A stretch of 64,000 nucleotides of DNA from an uncultured Mycoplasmatota bacterium (GCA_947649365.1 CANSRH010000006.1:1-64000); one strand, 5' to 3'; counted from the stretch's first letter, positions 27,953 through 37,851 are shown. The notes: a model not told the origin generated them from the sequence alone. Program-made: numbers and translations.

Positions 27953-29815
27953 ATGAAATATGACATTATTGTTGTAGGAGGAGGACATGCTGGTTGTGAA
28001 GCGGCACACATTGCATCCTTTATGGGCAAAAAAACATTATTAATAACCATGAACAAAAAAAACATAGCAGACATGCCTTGTAATCCTTCAATTGGAGGAA
28101 CTGCAAAAGGAGTAATTGTAAGAGACATAGATGCTTTAGGTGGACTCATGGGAAAAATAGCAGACAAAAGTCATTTTCAAATCAAAATGTTAAATAGTAA
28201 AAAAGGTCCAGCTGTAAGAAGTCTTCGTTGTCAGGCAGATAAAATAGAATATCCCAAAAATATGTTAAAAGCATTAGAAGAAACACCTAATTTAGAAATT
28301 CTAGAAGGAATGGTAGAAGACCTCTTAGTAGAAAACAATCATATAAAAGGAGTTGTATTAAAAAACAAAGAAACCATTTATAGCGATGCCTTAATACTTA
28401 CAACAGGAACTTACTTAAAAAGTAACATTTTAAGAGGGTCCATTATTACAGAAGGGGGACCCCATGGAGAAGCAAGGAGCAATCATTTAAGTGACAATCT
28501 ACGTCGTTTAGGATTTACGATTCAACGATTAAAAACAGGGACACCTCCAAGAATCAAAGCTTCCTCTATTGACTTTTCCAAAATGAGTGAAGAATTAGGA
28601 GACAAAAAATATTATACATTTTCTCATGATAACAAGCCTACTTACAAACTAGAAGAACAACAAAAGTGTTATTTAATTTATACAAATGAGTTAACGCATC
28701 AAATTATTTTAGACAACTTAGACAAATCGAGTATGTATGGAGGATACGTGACAGGAATAGGACCAAGATATTGTCCATCCATAGAAGACAAAATTGTTCG
28801 TTTCAAAGACAAAGAAAGACACCAACTATTCTTAGAACCAGAAAGTACGCACTATGATGAATGGTACATTGGAGGTTTCTCTACCAGTATGCCAGAAGAA
28901 ATACAAGAACAAATGGTCCATAGTTTACAAGGGCTCGAAAAAGCAATCATAACAAAATATGCCTATGCAATAGAATACGATGCCATAGATCCATTAGAAC
29001 TAAAACCAACCCTTGAAACAAAAAAAATAGAATACTTATTCACAGCGGGTCAAATCAATGGAACCAGTGGATACGAAGAAGCAGCGGGTCAAGGATTACT
29101 AGCTGGAATCAACGCAGTAGTAAAACTTAACAAAAAAGACCCATTGATTTTAAAAAGAAACGAATCTTACTTAGGAGTACTAATCGATGACCTAGTCACC
29201 AAAGGAACTAGCGAACCTTACAGAATGTTAACCTCTCGTGCAGAATATCGTCTTTTACTTCGTCATGACAACGCAGACTTACGACTTCGCGAATATGGAC
29301 ATATCTATGGAACCATAACAGAAAAAATGTATCAAAACTATTTAAAAAGGAAAAAAGAAATCGAAGAATTAAAAGAATTTTTGAATCAAACCAAGTTAGA
29401 ACTTACAGAAGAAACCAAAGAAAAATTTCAAGAAAAAGGTTTTCATTTACCTCCAAACAAAACCACATTTTTAGAATTATTAAAACGACCAGAAATAACA
29501 ATAGAATTTTTAAACACCAGGAAAGAAATCCCTTTTTCAGAAGAAACAAAAGAAATAGTAAGCATAGACATTAAATACGAAGGATACATCAAAAAATGTG
29601 AAAAAGAAATAGAACGGATGTTAAAACTAGAAGAAAAACAAATACCTTACGACATTGACTACAACAAAGTAAAAAATCTTGCCAGTGAAGCAAGACAAAA
29701 ACTAGAAAAAATACGCCCTCTATCCATTGGACAAGCAGCAAGGATAAGTGGAGTCAATCCCGCAGATATATCCATACTTGCGGTTTACTTAAAAAAGGAA
29801 TATGCAAATGAATAA
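27953..29815 (+). CDS. mnmG: tRNA uridine 5-carboxymethylaminomethyl modification enzyme MnmG
   Basis: FAD-dependent partner of MnmE in wobble uridine modification. The 620-residue protein has the FAD-binding motif VGGGHAGCEAA at the N-terminus, the conserved CNPSIGG segment, GTPPR, SYEGAAGQG-type TSGYEEAAGQGLLAG, and the C-terminal ISGVNPADI helical domain that contacts MnmE. The ATG at 27953 follows GGAAGTG; a GTG three codons earlier is within the ribosome site. rsmG overlaps its end by 8 nt. Confidence 0.97.
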   Translation: MKYDIIVVGGGHAGCEAAHIASFMGKKTLLITMNKKNIADMPCNPSIGGTAKGVIVRDIDALGGLMGKIADKSHFQIKMLNSKKGPAVRSLRCQADKIEYPKNMLKALEETPNLEILEGMVEDLLVENNHIKGVVLKNKETIYSDALILTTGTYLKSNILRGSIITEGGPHGEARSNHLSDNLRRLGFTIQRLKTGTPPRIKASSIDFSKMSEELGDKKYYTFSHDNKPTYKLEEQQKCYLIYTNELTHQIILDNLDKSSMYGGYVTGIGPRYCPSIEDKIVRFKDKERHQLFLEPESTHYDEWYIGGFSTSMPEEIQEQMVHSLQGLEKAIITKYAYAIEYDAIDPLELKPTLETKKIEYLFTAGQINGTSGYEEAAGQGLLAGINAVVKLNKKDPLILKRNESYLGVLIDDLVTKGTSEPYRMLTSRAEYRLLLRHDNADLRLREYGHIYGTITEKMYQNYLKRKKEIEELKEFLNQTKLELTEETKEKFQEKGFHLPPNKTTFLELLKRPEITIEFLNTRKEIPFSEETKEIVSIDIKYEGYIKKCEKEIERMLKLEEKQIPYDIDYNKVKNLASEARQKLEKIRPLSIGQAARISGVNPADISILAVYLKKEYANE

Positions 29816-30521
29816 AGAAGAATTTATAAACTACACAAAAGAAATAGGAGTAAATTTAAAAGAAGAACAACTAGAACAACTAGAAATTTACAAAAACTTT
29901 CTAATAAAATACAATACGCATACAAATTTAACAGCAATCAAAGAAGAAAAAGGAATTTATTTAAAACACTTTTATGACTCTTTAACACTACACAAATACA
30001 TAAAAGACAAAAAGAAACTATTAGATATAGGTTCAGGAGCAGGTTTTCCAGGAATGGTTCTAGCGATTACCAATCCCGAAAAACAATTTCTTTTACTTGA
30101 CTCTAATCATAAAAAAATAAAATTCTTAAACGAATTAAAAGAAAAAATAAAAATAACCAATGTAGAATGTGTTCATGAAAGAGCAGAAAACTTTGTAAAA
30201 AAACACAAAGAAGAATTTGACGTAGTCACTTCTCGTGCCGTTGCAGAATTACGTATACTAACAGAACTATCTCTTCCTGCTTTAAAAATAGGCGGTTACT
30301 TTCTACCTATGAAAAGCAATATAGAAGAAGAATTAGAACATGCCAAAGAAACAATAGAGGTACTAAAAGGAAAAATAAAAGAAACCATTTCTTTTGAACT
30401 TCCTATAGAAAAAAGTAAAAGAACAATTTTAATCATAGAACATTTTAGCAAAACCGAAGAGAACTATCCAAGACCCTATGATAAAATAATGAAAAAACCA
30501 TTGAAAAAAAGAATGAAATAA
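29808..30521 (+). CDS. rsmG: 16S rRNA (guanine527-N7)-methyltransferase RsmG
   Basis: SAM methyltransferase of 237 residues that methylates G527 in the 530 loop of 16S rRNA. It has the SAM motif LLDIGSGAGFPGMVLA near residue 66 and the conserved TSRAVAEL segment. The ATG at 29808 follows AAGGAA and overlaps the mnmG 3' end; an ATG two codons upstream is possible. The mnmG-rsmG-noc order equals the gidA-gidB-noc order of Bacillus. Confidence 0.96.
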   Translation: MNKEEFINYTKEIGVNLKEEQLEQLEIYKNFLIKYNTHTNLTAIKEEKGIYLKHFYDSLTLHKYIKDKKKLLDIGSGAGFPGMVLAITNPEKQFLLLDSNHKKIKFLNELKEKIKITNVECVHERAENFVKKHKEEFDVVTSRAVAELRILTELSLPALKIGGYFLPMKSNIEEELEHAKETIEVLKGKIKETISFELPIEKSKRTILIIEHFSKTEENYPRPYDKIMKKPLKKRMK

Positions 30522-30556
30522 GATATATTTATAGTAGGCTAAAGGGGCTGATTAGT

Positions 30557-32362
30557 ATGAACATGGATAAAAATATCCAAGAGATACCTATGGAGGATAT
30601 TATTCCCAACAGGTTTCAACCAAGACTTGCATTCAATGAAGAAGGAATTAACGAGCTAGCAGAATCCATAAAACAACATGGGATTATACAACCCCTTGTC
30701 GTAAGAAGATTAGGAGAAAAATTTGAAATCATTGCAGGAGAACGACGTTACAAAGCTGCAACCATGGCAGGCTTAACAAAAGTACCTGTAATTATTTCAG
30801 ACATTGATGATAACAAAAGTGCAGAGGTGGCTCTAGTGGAAAATATACAAAGAAGAAATTTAACCGCAATAGAAGAAGCAAAATCATATAAAAACTTATT
30901 AGACAGAGGATACTTAACCCAAGAACAACTAGCAAACAAAATGGGAGTATCACAAAGTTCAATAGCAAACAAACTCCGTCTATTAAATCTTGACGAAGAA
31001 GTCCAAGATGCGTTATTAAACGAAAAAATATCCGAGCGACATGCGAGAGCATTATTAACGCTTGAAAATAAAGAAGACCAAAAAAAATGGTTACAAAGAA
31101 TTATCGCTGAGCGTATGACAGTTCGACAATTAGACATGGAGCTAAAAAAATTACAAGAAAATGGGGGAGAAGAAGAAAGTAGTATCCCTTTAGTAGACAT
31201 CAATCCAAATATTGAAGACATCGTAAACAAAGCAGAAGATATCAATGTGATCCGTGAACCACATGATGTAGCTAGCATGTTACTCCCAGAAGGAGCTGTA
31301 AAAGAAGAACCAAAACCAGTAGAAGAAACACCTGCTCCTACCAAAATGCCAAACAAATTCTTTAATTTTTTAGAAGACGAGCAAGCAAACATGAGTGTAA
31401 TTGAACCTGACGAAATCTTTAATATGTTTAATCAAAGTGAAATTCCAACAGAAACTTCTATATCAACAGAGGAGTCATTGGTAGAACAAACACCTATAGA
31501 AGAACAAGAAGAAAGCCAATCGATAGAACCACCAAGCGAACCAAAAGAAGCAAATGATGTAGAATTACTTGAAGATTTAGAAAATGTAGAACCAATTCCA
31601 ACAGAAACTGCATTTATAGAAGAACCTACAATCAATCCATTTGCTGGATTGAACGAATTCATTCCAAATGAAAATATAGAAAAAGAAGCTATAGAACAAA
31701 ATCCTACAGAGTCACCTATATTAACAGGAATAGATAACGAAATAAACCAAGAAGTCGAAACTCCAAATGTAGAAATACAACCAGAACTAGAACAAAATTC
31801 TATGGTAGAACCATCTGTCCCTACTTTGGATGAAATACAAGAAAAACCAGTTATAGAGCCTATTTTAAGTCCGATGGAACCAGAAAATATTCAAATACCA
31901 GCAGATCAACCAGTAGAAGAAATAGAAACTCCAATAGAAGAAAAAAATGAAATAGAAATGGTAGAAACTCATAGTCCGATAATAGAAACAGAAACTTCAA
32001 AAGAAGAAGGAAACACAAATAATGAAGAAATTGCGCCATTTAAATCTATATTTTTCAACACAGGTGAAGAAGAAATTGAACCAGTGGTAGAAGAGAAACC
32101 AGTAGAAACAAATACCATTGAAGAAGTAAAACCTGTAATAGAAGAACCATTAGTAGATCCTTTAGACAGCATTGTGACATTAGAACCTGGATACGAACAA
32201 CGACAAAAAGAATTAGCGGGAAAAGATTTAAAAACCGCTATTAATGTAGTAAGAGCAACAATAACCGATTTAGAAGAAAGAGGATTTTTAGTAGATATAG
32301 AAGAAGCAGACTTAGAAGACATTTACCATATCACAATAAAAATCAATAAAAGTGATTTATAA
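30557..32362 (+). CDS. noc: Noc-type nucleoid occlusion protein with long acidic linker
   Basis: ParB-superfamily CTPase, 601 residues. Residues 8-100 form the CTP-binding domain (GERRYKA 61-67, ENIQRR 95-100). Residues 120-200 are the helix-turn-helix domain. At the positions that separate Noc from ParB it has Gln133, Lys139 and Arg161, as Noc does (the fourth is Asn144). It lies after rsmG, the Bacillus noc position. It lacks the N-terminal amphipathic membrane helix of Bacillus Noc. A Glu/Pro/Thr-rich linker (about 203-553) with short Phe motifs (NKFFNFLEDE, EIFNMF, INPFAGL, FKSIFF) precedes a C-terminal dimerisation-like domain (554-601). Family length is usually about 280. Confidence 0.85.
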   Translation: MNMDKNIQEIPMEDIIPNRFQPRLAFNEEGINELAESIKQHGIIQPLVVRRLGEKFEIIAGERRYKAATMAGLTKVPVIISDIDDNKSAEVALVENIQRRNLTAIEEAKSYKNLLDRGYLTQEQLANKMGVSQSSIANKLRLLNLDEEVQDALLNEKISERHARALLTLENKEDQKKWLQRIIAERMTVRQLDMELKKLQENGGEEESSIPLVDINPNIEDIVNKAEDINVIREPHDVASMLLPEGAVKEEPKPVEETPAPTKMPNKFFNFLEDEQANMSVIEPDEIFNMFNQSEIPTETSISTEESLVEQTPIEEQEESQSIEPPSEPKEANDVELLEDLENVEPIPTETAFIEEPTINPFAGLNEFIPNENIEKEAIEQNPTESPILTGIDNEINQEVETPNVEIQPELEQNSMVEPSVPTLDEIQEKPVIEPILSPMEPENIQIPADQPVEEIETPIEEKNEIEMVETHSPIIETETSKEEGNTNNEEIAPFKSIFFNTGEEEIEPVVEEKPVETNTIEEVKPVIEEPLVDPLDSIVTLEPGYEQRQKELAGKDLKTAINVVRATITDLEERGFLVDIEEADLEDIYHITIKINKSDL

Positions 32363-32365
32363 AAA

Positions 32366-32416
32366 AGAAAAGAATAGTTAGAACCAACATTAAGTTTGTC
32401 TAGCTATTCTTTTTTA
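32366..32416. terminator. Bidirectional terminator between noc and pbp
   Basis: 13-bp arms AAGAATAGTTAGA (32370-32382) and TCTAGCTATTCTT (32399-32411), with A-rich and T-rich flanks on both sides. It serves the two convergent genes. Confidence 0.85.
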
Positions 32417-34363
32417 TTCTTCGGTACGATCAATTCCCACATTTGTTGTCGTATTTCCTTCGCTTCCCTTAACATAATAAAATACTGCGGCATTTCCATC
32501 TTTAACAGGATCACCAGTAACTGGATCCTGTAAAATACCTACAATATTATCAGGAGTATCATACCAATGTGCTTCGGTATCTTTCAAATAATCCTCCATA
32601 GTTTCTATCCAAATATTTTTAGCCCACCGACTCGTTTCATTTCCTATTTCTCTTGCATCATCATATCCAAGCCAAATCATAAGCAACCCATCAGGATTAT
32701 AACCTACAGTCCAATAATCCGTTTTAGTAGTTCCAGTTTTTAAGGCATACTTTTTGCTCATCTTATTAGCAATAGACAAAGCAGTTGGAGACGTATAACT
32801 TTGAAACTTAGAATTACTAGTATTTGTAAGCATTTCATTTAAAATATAAACATAATTAGAATTCAAAACCATCTTTTTTTTATTCTTATGCTCATACAAA
32901 ACATTCCCATTCAAATCTTCCACTTTTTCTATAAAATAATTATCTGTTCTATAGCCGCCATTAGCAAGAGTAGTATAACCTTGGACATAATCAAGCATAT
33001 TTAGTTCACTTGTTCCAAGAGCAAGAGAAGGATTTGCTGCCATCTCACCAGTAATTCCCATTTTCTTTGCAGTATCCACTAAAGTCTCTTCCCCCAAAAA
33101 CAAATGTGTTTTCACGGCATAGATATTATCCGAATACGCAAGTGCTGCAGCCATAGTAATCTCCTTATTTGCATACAAATTATTATAATTCGCAGGACTA
33201 TAAACTTTATTATTAGAAAAAACAAAATTCGTATACTCACTCATAAACTTAGAAGAACTAGTCATTCCGTTTTCTAAAGCAGCATAATAAAGAAAAGGTT
33301 TCATAGTAGAGCCCACTTGTCGTTTTGATTGAAGCGCTCGATTGAACTGACTCTCTGCATAATTCATTCCACCTGTCAAAGCTCGTACAGCTCCACTCTC
33401 AGGATCTACTAAAACACTCGCAATTTGCATTGCCTCATCCGTCACTTGATTCAAAATAGACTCTTCTAACTTGGTTTGAGCATCCATATCCAAAGTTGTA
33501 TAAATTTTTAAACTTCCAGAATCCAAAAGAGAAGTAGGAATGCCTGGTAATTTTTCTAACTCTTTTAAAACTGCATCTTGGTAATACATAAGCATTTGTA
33601 AATTATTCGTTTCTCTCTTCCCATAAATCGAAACAGGATTTACAAACAATTGATGATAAGTTTCCTCATCAATCAATTCATTATTTAGCATAGTAAGAGC
33701 AACCACTTTTGCACGCTCAATACAAGCATCATAATGGTTCACTGGATTAAAACGACTAGGATTTTTAGGAATACCAGCAAGCATAATCGCTTCCTCTAAA
33801 GTTAACTCACTTGCATCCTTATCAAAATAATAGCGACTAGCATTCATAATTCCATAATTTCCAGCTCCAAAATTAATAGTATTCAAATATCCCTCTAAAA
33901 TCGCATCCTTATCATAATGGACTTCCAATTCCAAAGTTAAAAAAGCCTCTTCAATCTTCCGTTTCCAAGTTTGATCAAAATCCAAATACATATTTTTAAT
34001 ATATTGTTGACTAATGGTAGAAGCACCTTGTACAATGGTATGATTTTTAATATTGGTCATCATTGCTTTCGCAATTCGTAAATAATCAAATCCTTGGTGT
34101 TTATAAAAATTTTTATCCTCTACACTAATCACTGCATTCACCAAATGAGTAGAAATATGTTCCAAATTAACCCATTCGCTTGTTCCACTCCCCTGATAAA
34201 TTAAAGTATTCTCTCGATCATAAATATACATTTGACCGATATTAGCAAGCTCCAATTTGGGACTAAAATACGCATAGGCGTACAAACCTGTCATAACAAT
34301 TAGAAAAGCAACAAACAAAAAAACACTAGATTTTACAAGAAATTGTAATTTTCGCATGGTCAT
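32414..34363 (-). CDS. Class A penicillin-binding protein (transglycosylase/transpeptidase)
   Basis: Bifunctional peptidoglycan synthase, 649 residues. One N-terminal membrane anchor (about residues 9-32) leads to a GT51 glycosyltransferase with EDKNFYKH, GASTISQQ and the KRKIEEAFL segment. The transpeptidase has STMKPF (active Ser), SDN and KTGTT. A C-terminal region ends in an acidic, repeat-poor tail. It is of the PBP1A/PbpG type, acting on the outer face of the membrane. It is convergent to noc and, unusually here, on the minus strand against the direction of replication. Confidence 0.95.
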   Translation of the reverse strand: MTMRKLQFLVKSSVFLFVAFLIVMTGLYAYAYFSPKLELANIGQMYIYDRENTLIYQGSGTSEWVNLEHISTHLVNAVISVEDKNFYKHQGFDYLRIAKAMMTNIKNHTIVQGASTISQQYIKNMYLDFDQTWKRKIEEAFLTLELEVHYDKDAILEGYLNTINFGAGNYGIMNASRYYFDKDASELTLEEAIMLAGIPKNPSRFNPVNHYDACIERAKVVALTMLNNELIDEETYHQLFVNPVSIYGKRETNNLQMLMYYQDAVLKELEKLPGIPTSLLDSGSLKIYTTLDMDAQTKLEESILNQVTDEAMQIASVLVDPESGAVRALTGGMNYAESQFNRALQSKRQVGSTMKPFLYYAALENGMTSSSKFMSEYTNFVFSNNKVYSPANYNNLYANKEITMAAALAYSDNIYAVKTHLFLGEETLVDTAKKMGITGEMAANPSLALGTSELNMLDYVQGYTTLANGGYRTDNYFIEKVEDLNGNVLYEHKNKKKMVLNSNYVYILNEMLTNTSNSKFQSYTSPTALSIANKMSKKYALKTGTTKTDYWTVGYNPDGLLMIWLGYDDAREIGNETSRWAKNIWIETMEDYLKDTEAHWYDTPDNIVGILQDPVTGDPVKDGNAAVFYYVKGSEGNTTTNVGIDRTEE

Positions 34364-34500
34364 TCACCATTTTTAGTATGGAAAATTATAAAATAAATAT
34401 AAGCAAGTAAACAACAAAAATGAATATTTCCAAAAAAAATATATATTCTATTAAAAAAACTACAAAATCCAATAAAACACAAAACCCTTGCTTTATTTCC

Positions 34501-34514
34501 TGTCAGGCCTAACA
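34501..34514. promoter_or_regulatory. Candidate operator upstream of the XRE-type regulator
   Basis: TGTCAGGCCTAACA is a near-perfect 14-bp palindrome in the promoter region of the following HTH gene, with TTGCTT (34488-34493) just upstream. Autoregulation by the XRE protein is a plausible reading, not shown. Confidence 0.4.
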
Positions 34515-34552
34515 ATCATTTTATAAAATACCAACAAGAAAGGAGAAAAAAT

Positions 34553-35263
34553 ATGAATCAAGAAAAGATTGGCAAATTTATCGCTGAATGTAGAAAAAAG
34601 CAAAAGAAAACACAAACAGAACTAGCAGAAAAATTAGGGGTATCCGACAGAACCGTTGGAAACTGGGAAAATGGCAGGAATATGCCAGATTTATCATTAT
34701 TTAAACCATTATGTAATGAACTAGCTATTTCTTTAAACGATTTAATGAGTGGAGAAAAAGTAACAGAAAAAGAATACCAAGAAAAATTAGAAGAAAATAT
34801 TATCAATACCATTCATTACACCAACAAGAAAATAGAAAGAAAAAATAATATTCTTAATGTACTCATAATAATCTTTGGAACATTCATTTCCGTTACAGCA
34901 CTAGCAATATTTCCAAGTGAAAGTAGTTGGGGAGCCATTTATTCGATTTTTGGAATAATCGTTTCCTCAGTAGGAATAAGTAAATTCACAAAACGGATTC
35001 CATATGGAAAAAGAATTCTATGCAATATTAGTTATTTTGTTCTCTTTCTTTTTGCATTTTTCTTAATCGATTATATTGGGGTAGTAAACATGAAGCAAGC
35101 ACCAAGATATTCAATAATGAAAATTACAGGAGAAGACATGGTTTATTACGATACACTTTTTTTTGATGTAGTAAGATGTAATAAAAACAAAGAAAACGAA
35201 ACATTTAAAATAATAAAAAATCAAAAATACGATAGAGAAAACATAGATACTTTTTGCAAATAA
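34553..35263 (+). CDS. Membrane-anchored XRE-family transcriptional regulator
   Basis: 236-residue protein. Residues 5-60 are an HTH_3 domain (KTQTELAEKLGVSDRTVGNWENGRNMPD). They are followed by a helical linker and three hydrophobic segments (about residues 99-116, 122-140 and 155-176), then a polar C-terminal domain. XRE proteins with membrane tails are common in Firmicutes and may sense envelope signals, but the ligand is unknown. AAAGGAGA precedes the ATG. It stands alone with its own promoter, a palindromic operator candidate and a terminator. Confidence 0.8.
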   Translation: MNQEKIGKFIAECRKKQKKTQTELAEKLGVSDRTVGNWENGRNMPDLSLFKPLCNELAISLNDLMSGEKVTEKEYQEKLEENIINTIHYTNKKIERKNNILNVLIIIFGTFISVTALAIFPSESSWGAIYSIFGIIVSSVGISKFTKRIPYGKRILCNISYFVLFLFAFFLIDYIGVVNMKQAPRYSIMKITGEDMVYYDTLFFDVVRCNKNKENETFKIIKNQKYDRENIDTFCK

Positions 35264-35281
35264 AAATCGAATTATTATAGG

Positions 35282-35303
35282 AAACATCTTTGGATGTTTT
35301 TTT
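35282..35303 (+). terminator. Terminator of the XRE regulator gene
   Basis: AAACATC-TTTG-GATGTTT hairpin followed by TTTT. Confidence 0.75.
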
Positions 35304-35318
35304 CATTAAAAATAAAAG

Positions 35319-35347
35319 TTGAAATCAAGTCTAATTATTAGTATAAT
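35319..35347 (+). promoter_or_regulatory. Promoter of ywiB-argS-rpoE
   Basis: TTGAAA (35319-35324) and perfect TATAAT (35342-35347), with a 17-nt spacer. Confidence 0.7.
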
Positions 35348-35372
35348 GACCTAGAAAAAAGAGGTGTTCCTC

Positions 35373-35735
35373 ATGGATTACAAAACATTTGAATTTAGCT
35401 TACTAAAAAATGACCAAGAAATACACAAAGAAATATACAGAAATCAAAGTGAAAACGAGAAAACAATACAATTTGATTGTTTAGGATACCAAACCACATT
35501 GGATTTAGAAACCGAGACCTTTACACGGAGCAATGACGAATATGAATTTTTCCTTGCCTTCCAAAAAAAATGTTGTACAATACACTTAAAAAGAGAAAAA
35601 TTAGATTTTGACATTCAAGTAGATGAGTGTGAATTAACAATTGCAAATAATAAAATCATTTTAGAGTATAGTATAGAAACAGAAGATGCAAAAAACAAAT
35701 TGCTATTTATAAGGAAGGATGAAACCCATGAATAA
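35373..35735 (+). CDS. ywiB: DUF1934 family protein (YwiB-like)
   Basis: About 120-residue beta-rich protein immediately upstream of and overlapping argS, exactly the place of Bacillus ywiB (DUF1934, a calycin-like beta barrel of unknown function). The alternating strand pattern and length fit. Sequence similarity is not striking, so the call depends mostly on context. The ATG at 35373 follows GAGGTG; the GTG at 35364 is part of that ribosome site. Confidence 0.65.
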   Translation: MDYKTFEFSLLKNDQEIHKEIYRNQSENEKTIQFDCLGYQTTLDLETETFTRSNDEYEFFLAFQKKCCTIHLKREKLDFDIQVDECELTIANNKIILEYSIETEDAKNKLLFIRKDETHE

Positions 35736-37413
35736 AGAACTAAAACAAGTGATCAGCGAAATCAAAAAAGAAGAAATACCAGTAGAGCTAAAAATATCCA
35801 ATCGACCAGATTTATGTGATTATCAATACGATGGAATCTTTGGACTTGCAAAAGAAATGCATAAAAATCCTTATGAATTAGGAATAGAAATCGTAAATAA
35901 ACTAGAAGAGAATCCCACTTGCAAAGAAAAGTTTTCCAAAATAGAATGTGTACGACCAGGATTCATCAATTTCACCTTAAAGGACTCTTACATCAATGAA
36001 TTATTATCCAAAATGATTACAGAAGAAAAATACAATATCTCCATGCCAAAACAAGAAACCATTGTAATCGACTATGGCGGAGCCAATATAGCAAAACCGC
36101 TTCATGTAGGTCACTTAAGACCTGCAATTGTAGGAGAATCGATAAAACGAATTTTAAAATACATGGGACAAAATGTCATTTCTGACGTCCACTTAGGAGA
36201 CTATGGACTACAAATGGGCCAAGTAATTTATGGATTACAACAAGAAAATATTTCTCCAAAAGAAATTACTTTAGAAAAATTAGCAACTCTCTATCCCAAA
36301 ATAAGTGGACTATGCAAAGAAGATGAAACTATAAAAGGAATCTGTGAAAACATTACCAAAGAATTACAAGATGGAAAACAAGAATACCAAGAATATTTCA
36401 AAGAAATACTAAACATTTCCAAACAAGATATCAAAAAAATGTATGATTATCTAGGAGTTCATTTTGATTTATGGTTAGGAGAATCCGATGCCTACAAATA
36501 TATTCCAGAATTAACCGAAGAATTAAAAAAACAAAATCTAATAGAAACAAGCGAAGGGGCCAAAGTCATTCATGTAACAAGTGAAACAGACTCTTTGGAA
36601 ATTCCACCATTAATTTATCAAAAATCAAATGGCGGCTATTTATATGGAACAACGGATTTAGCGACCATTTATCAAAGAGAGATAGACTACAAACCAAATA
36701 AAATTTTTTATATAGCAGACAAAAGACAAAATCTTCATTTCACCCAAGTATTCCGTGTAGCAAAAAAATTAGAAAAAACCAAAGAAATAGATTGTGAATT
36801 TTTAGGCAATGGAACCATTAATGGTAAAGATGGGAAACCATTTAAAACCAGAGCTGGAGATACGCCAAAATTAGAAAATTTATTTAATGAAATCAAAGAC
36901 ATATTCTTAAAAGATGAACTACACAATGAAAACTATACAGAAGAAGATTTAGACAAAATTGTCAATTCTGTAATCAAATTTGCAGATTTACAAAATAGTC
37001 GAGAAAAAGAATATATATTTGATATCGAAAAATTCTCTAAAACTACAGGAAAAACAGGACCATATATCTTATATACTTATGTAAGAACAAAAAAAATTAT
37101 TAAAAACAATGAACAATATATAGACAAGTTATCAAAAACAATATATAATGTTCACGACCGAGAATTAAGAATGAAATTACTAGGATTAGAAGAAGCATTG
37201 AACATGGCTTTCAAAACTAGAATGTCCTCAGGTCTTGCTAATTTTCTTTATGAAATTTGCGTATTAGTGAATGCATTTTATGAAAACAATCATATTAATA
37301 ATCTAGAAGACAATAAAAAGAAAACCGATTGGGTCACTTTACTTGATTTAACAACAAGAATAATAAAAGATTTGTTAGATTTATTAGTAATAGAAATCCC
37401 ATCGAAAATGTAG
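35728..37413 (+). CDS. argS: Arginine--tRNA ligase
   Basis: Class I synthetase of 561 residues that charges tRNA-Arg. It has the N-terminal additional domain, the HIGH-type motif HVGH in AKPLHVGHLRPAI near residue 127, and the C-terminal DALR anticodon-binding domain. It lacks a canonical KMSKS, as do many ArgS. The ATG at 35728 is nine bases from AAGGAAGG and overlaps the ywiB end; an ATG at 35719 sits inside the ribosome site. The ywiB-argS-rpoE order is as in Bacillus. Confidence 0.96.
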   Translation: MNKELKQVISEIKKEEIPVELKISNRPDLCDYQYDGIFGLAKEMHKNPYELGIEIVNKLEENPTCKEKFSKIECVRPGFINFTLKDSYINELLSKMITEEKYNISMPKQETIVIDYGGANIAKPLHVGHLRPAIVGESIKRILKYMGQNVISDVHLGDYGLQMGQVIYGLQQENISPKEITLEKLATLYPKISGLCKEDETIKGICENITKELQDGKQEYQEYFKEILNISKQDIKKMYDYLGVHFDLWLGESDAYKYIPELTEELKKQNLIETSEGAKVIHVTSETDSLEIPPLIYQKSNGGYLYGTTDLATIYQREIDYKPNKIFYIADKRQNLHFTQVFRVAKKLEKTKEIDCEFLGNGTINGKDGKPFKTRAGDTPKLENLFNEIKDIFLKDELHNENYTEEDLDKIVNSVIKFADLQNSREKEYIFDIEKFSKTTGKTGPYILYTYVRTKKIIKNNEQYIDKLSKTIYNVHDRELRMKLLGLEEALNMAFKTRMSSGLANFLYEICVLVNAFYENNHINNLEDNKKKTDWVTLLDLTTRIIKDLLDLLVIEIPSKM

Positions 37414-37425
37414 GAGGAAAAGAAA

Positions 37426-37851
37426 ATGAATTTAAAAGATTTTACTAAAGAAGAGTTAGAAACTATGTCTTATGATGATATCGCCTACCATTTATTAAAT
37501 GAAAAGAAAAAACAAATGAAAATTATTGATTTATTCAATGAAATCGGATCATTAATTGGTTTATCATCACAAACAATTGAAGACAAAATAGGTGATTTCT
37601 TTGAAATGTTAACCTTAGACAAAAGATTTATCATGTTAGATGATGGTTCTTGGGACTTGCGAGTTCGTCATGCGCAAAATATTATTATTGATGAAGAGGA
37701 AGAAGATATCACTGCTGATGAATTAGAAGAAATAGAAGACCAAGAAGAAAATGAGGATTTGTTTTACGATGAAGACGAAACCGAGGATAGAGATGATGAT
37801 TTAAAAGATTTAGTTGTAATTGACGAGGATGAAGAAGACGGAATGTTATAA
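37426..37851 (+). CDS. rpoE: RNA polymerase delta subunit
   Basis: 141-residue Firmicutes-specific RNA polymerase subunit. Residues 1-85 are the HARE-HTH globular domain (with DLFNEIGSLIGL and DDGSWDLR). Residues 86-141 form the highly acidic, disordered tail that displaces nucleic acid from polymerase. The start follows TAGGAGG. It comes 12 nt after argS, the Bacillus order, but pyrG is not the next gene here. Confidence 0.95.
   Translation: MNLKDFTKEELETMSYDDIAYHLLNEKKKQMKIIDLFNEIGSLIGLSSQTIEDKIGDFFEMLTLDKRFIMLDDGSWDLRVRHAQNIIIDEEEEDITADELEEIEDQEENEDLFYDEDETEDRDDDLKDLVVIDEDEEDGML

Noticed and set aside
30748-31392. Long open frame antisense to noc
   Set aside because: It has no ribosome site or family pattern and is explained by the biased acidic and repetitive coding sequence of noc on the other strand.
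30557-32362. Calling this gene parB/spo0J
   Set aside because: Synteny after rsmG and the Gln133, Lys139 and Arg161 specificity residues fit Noc better; parA is not adjacent.
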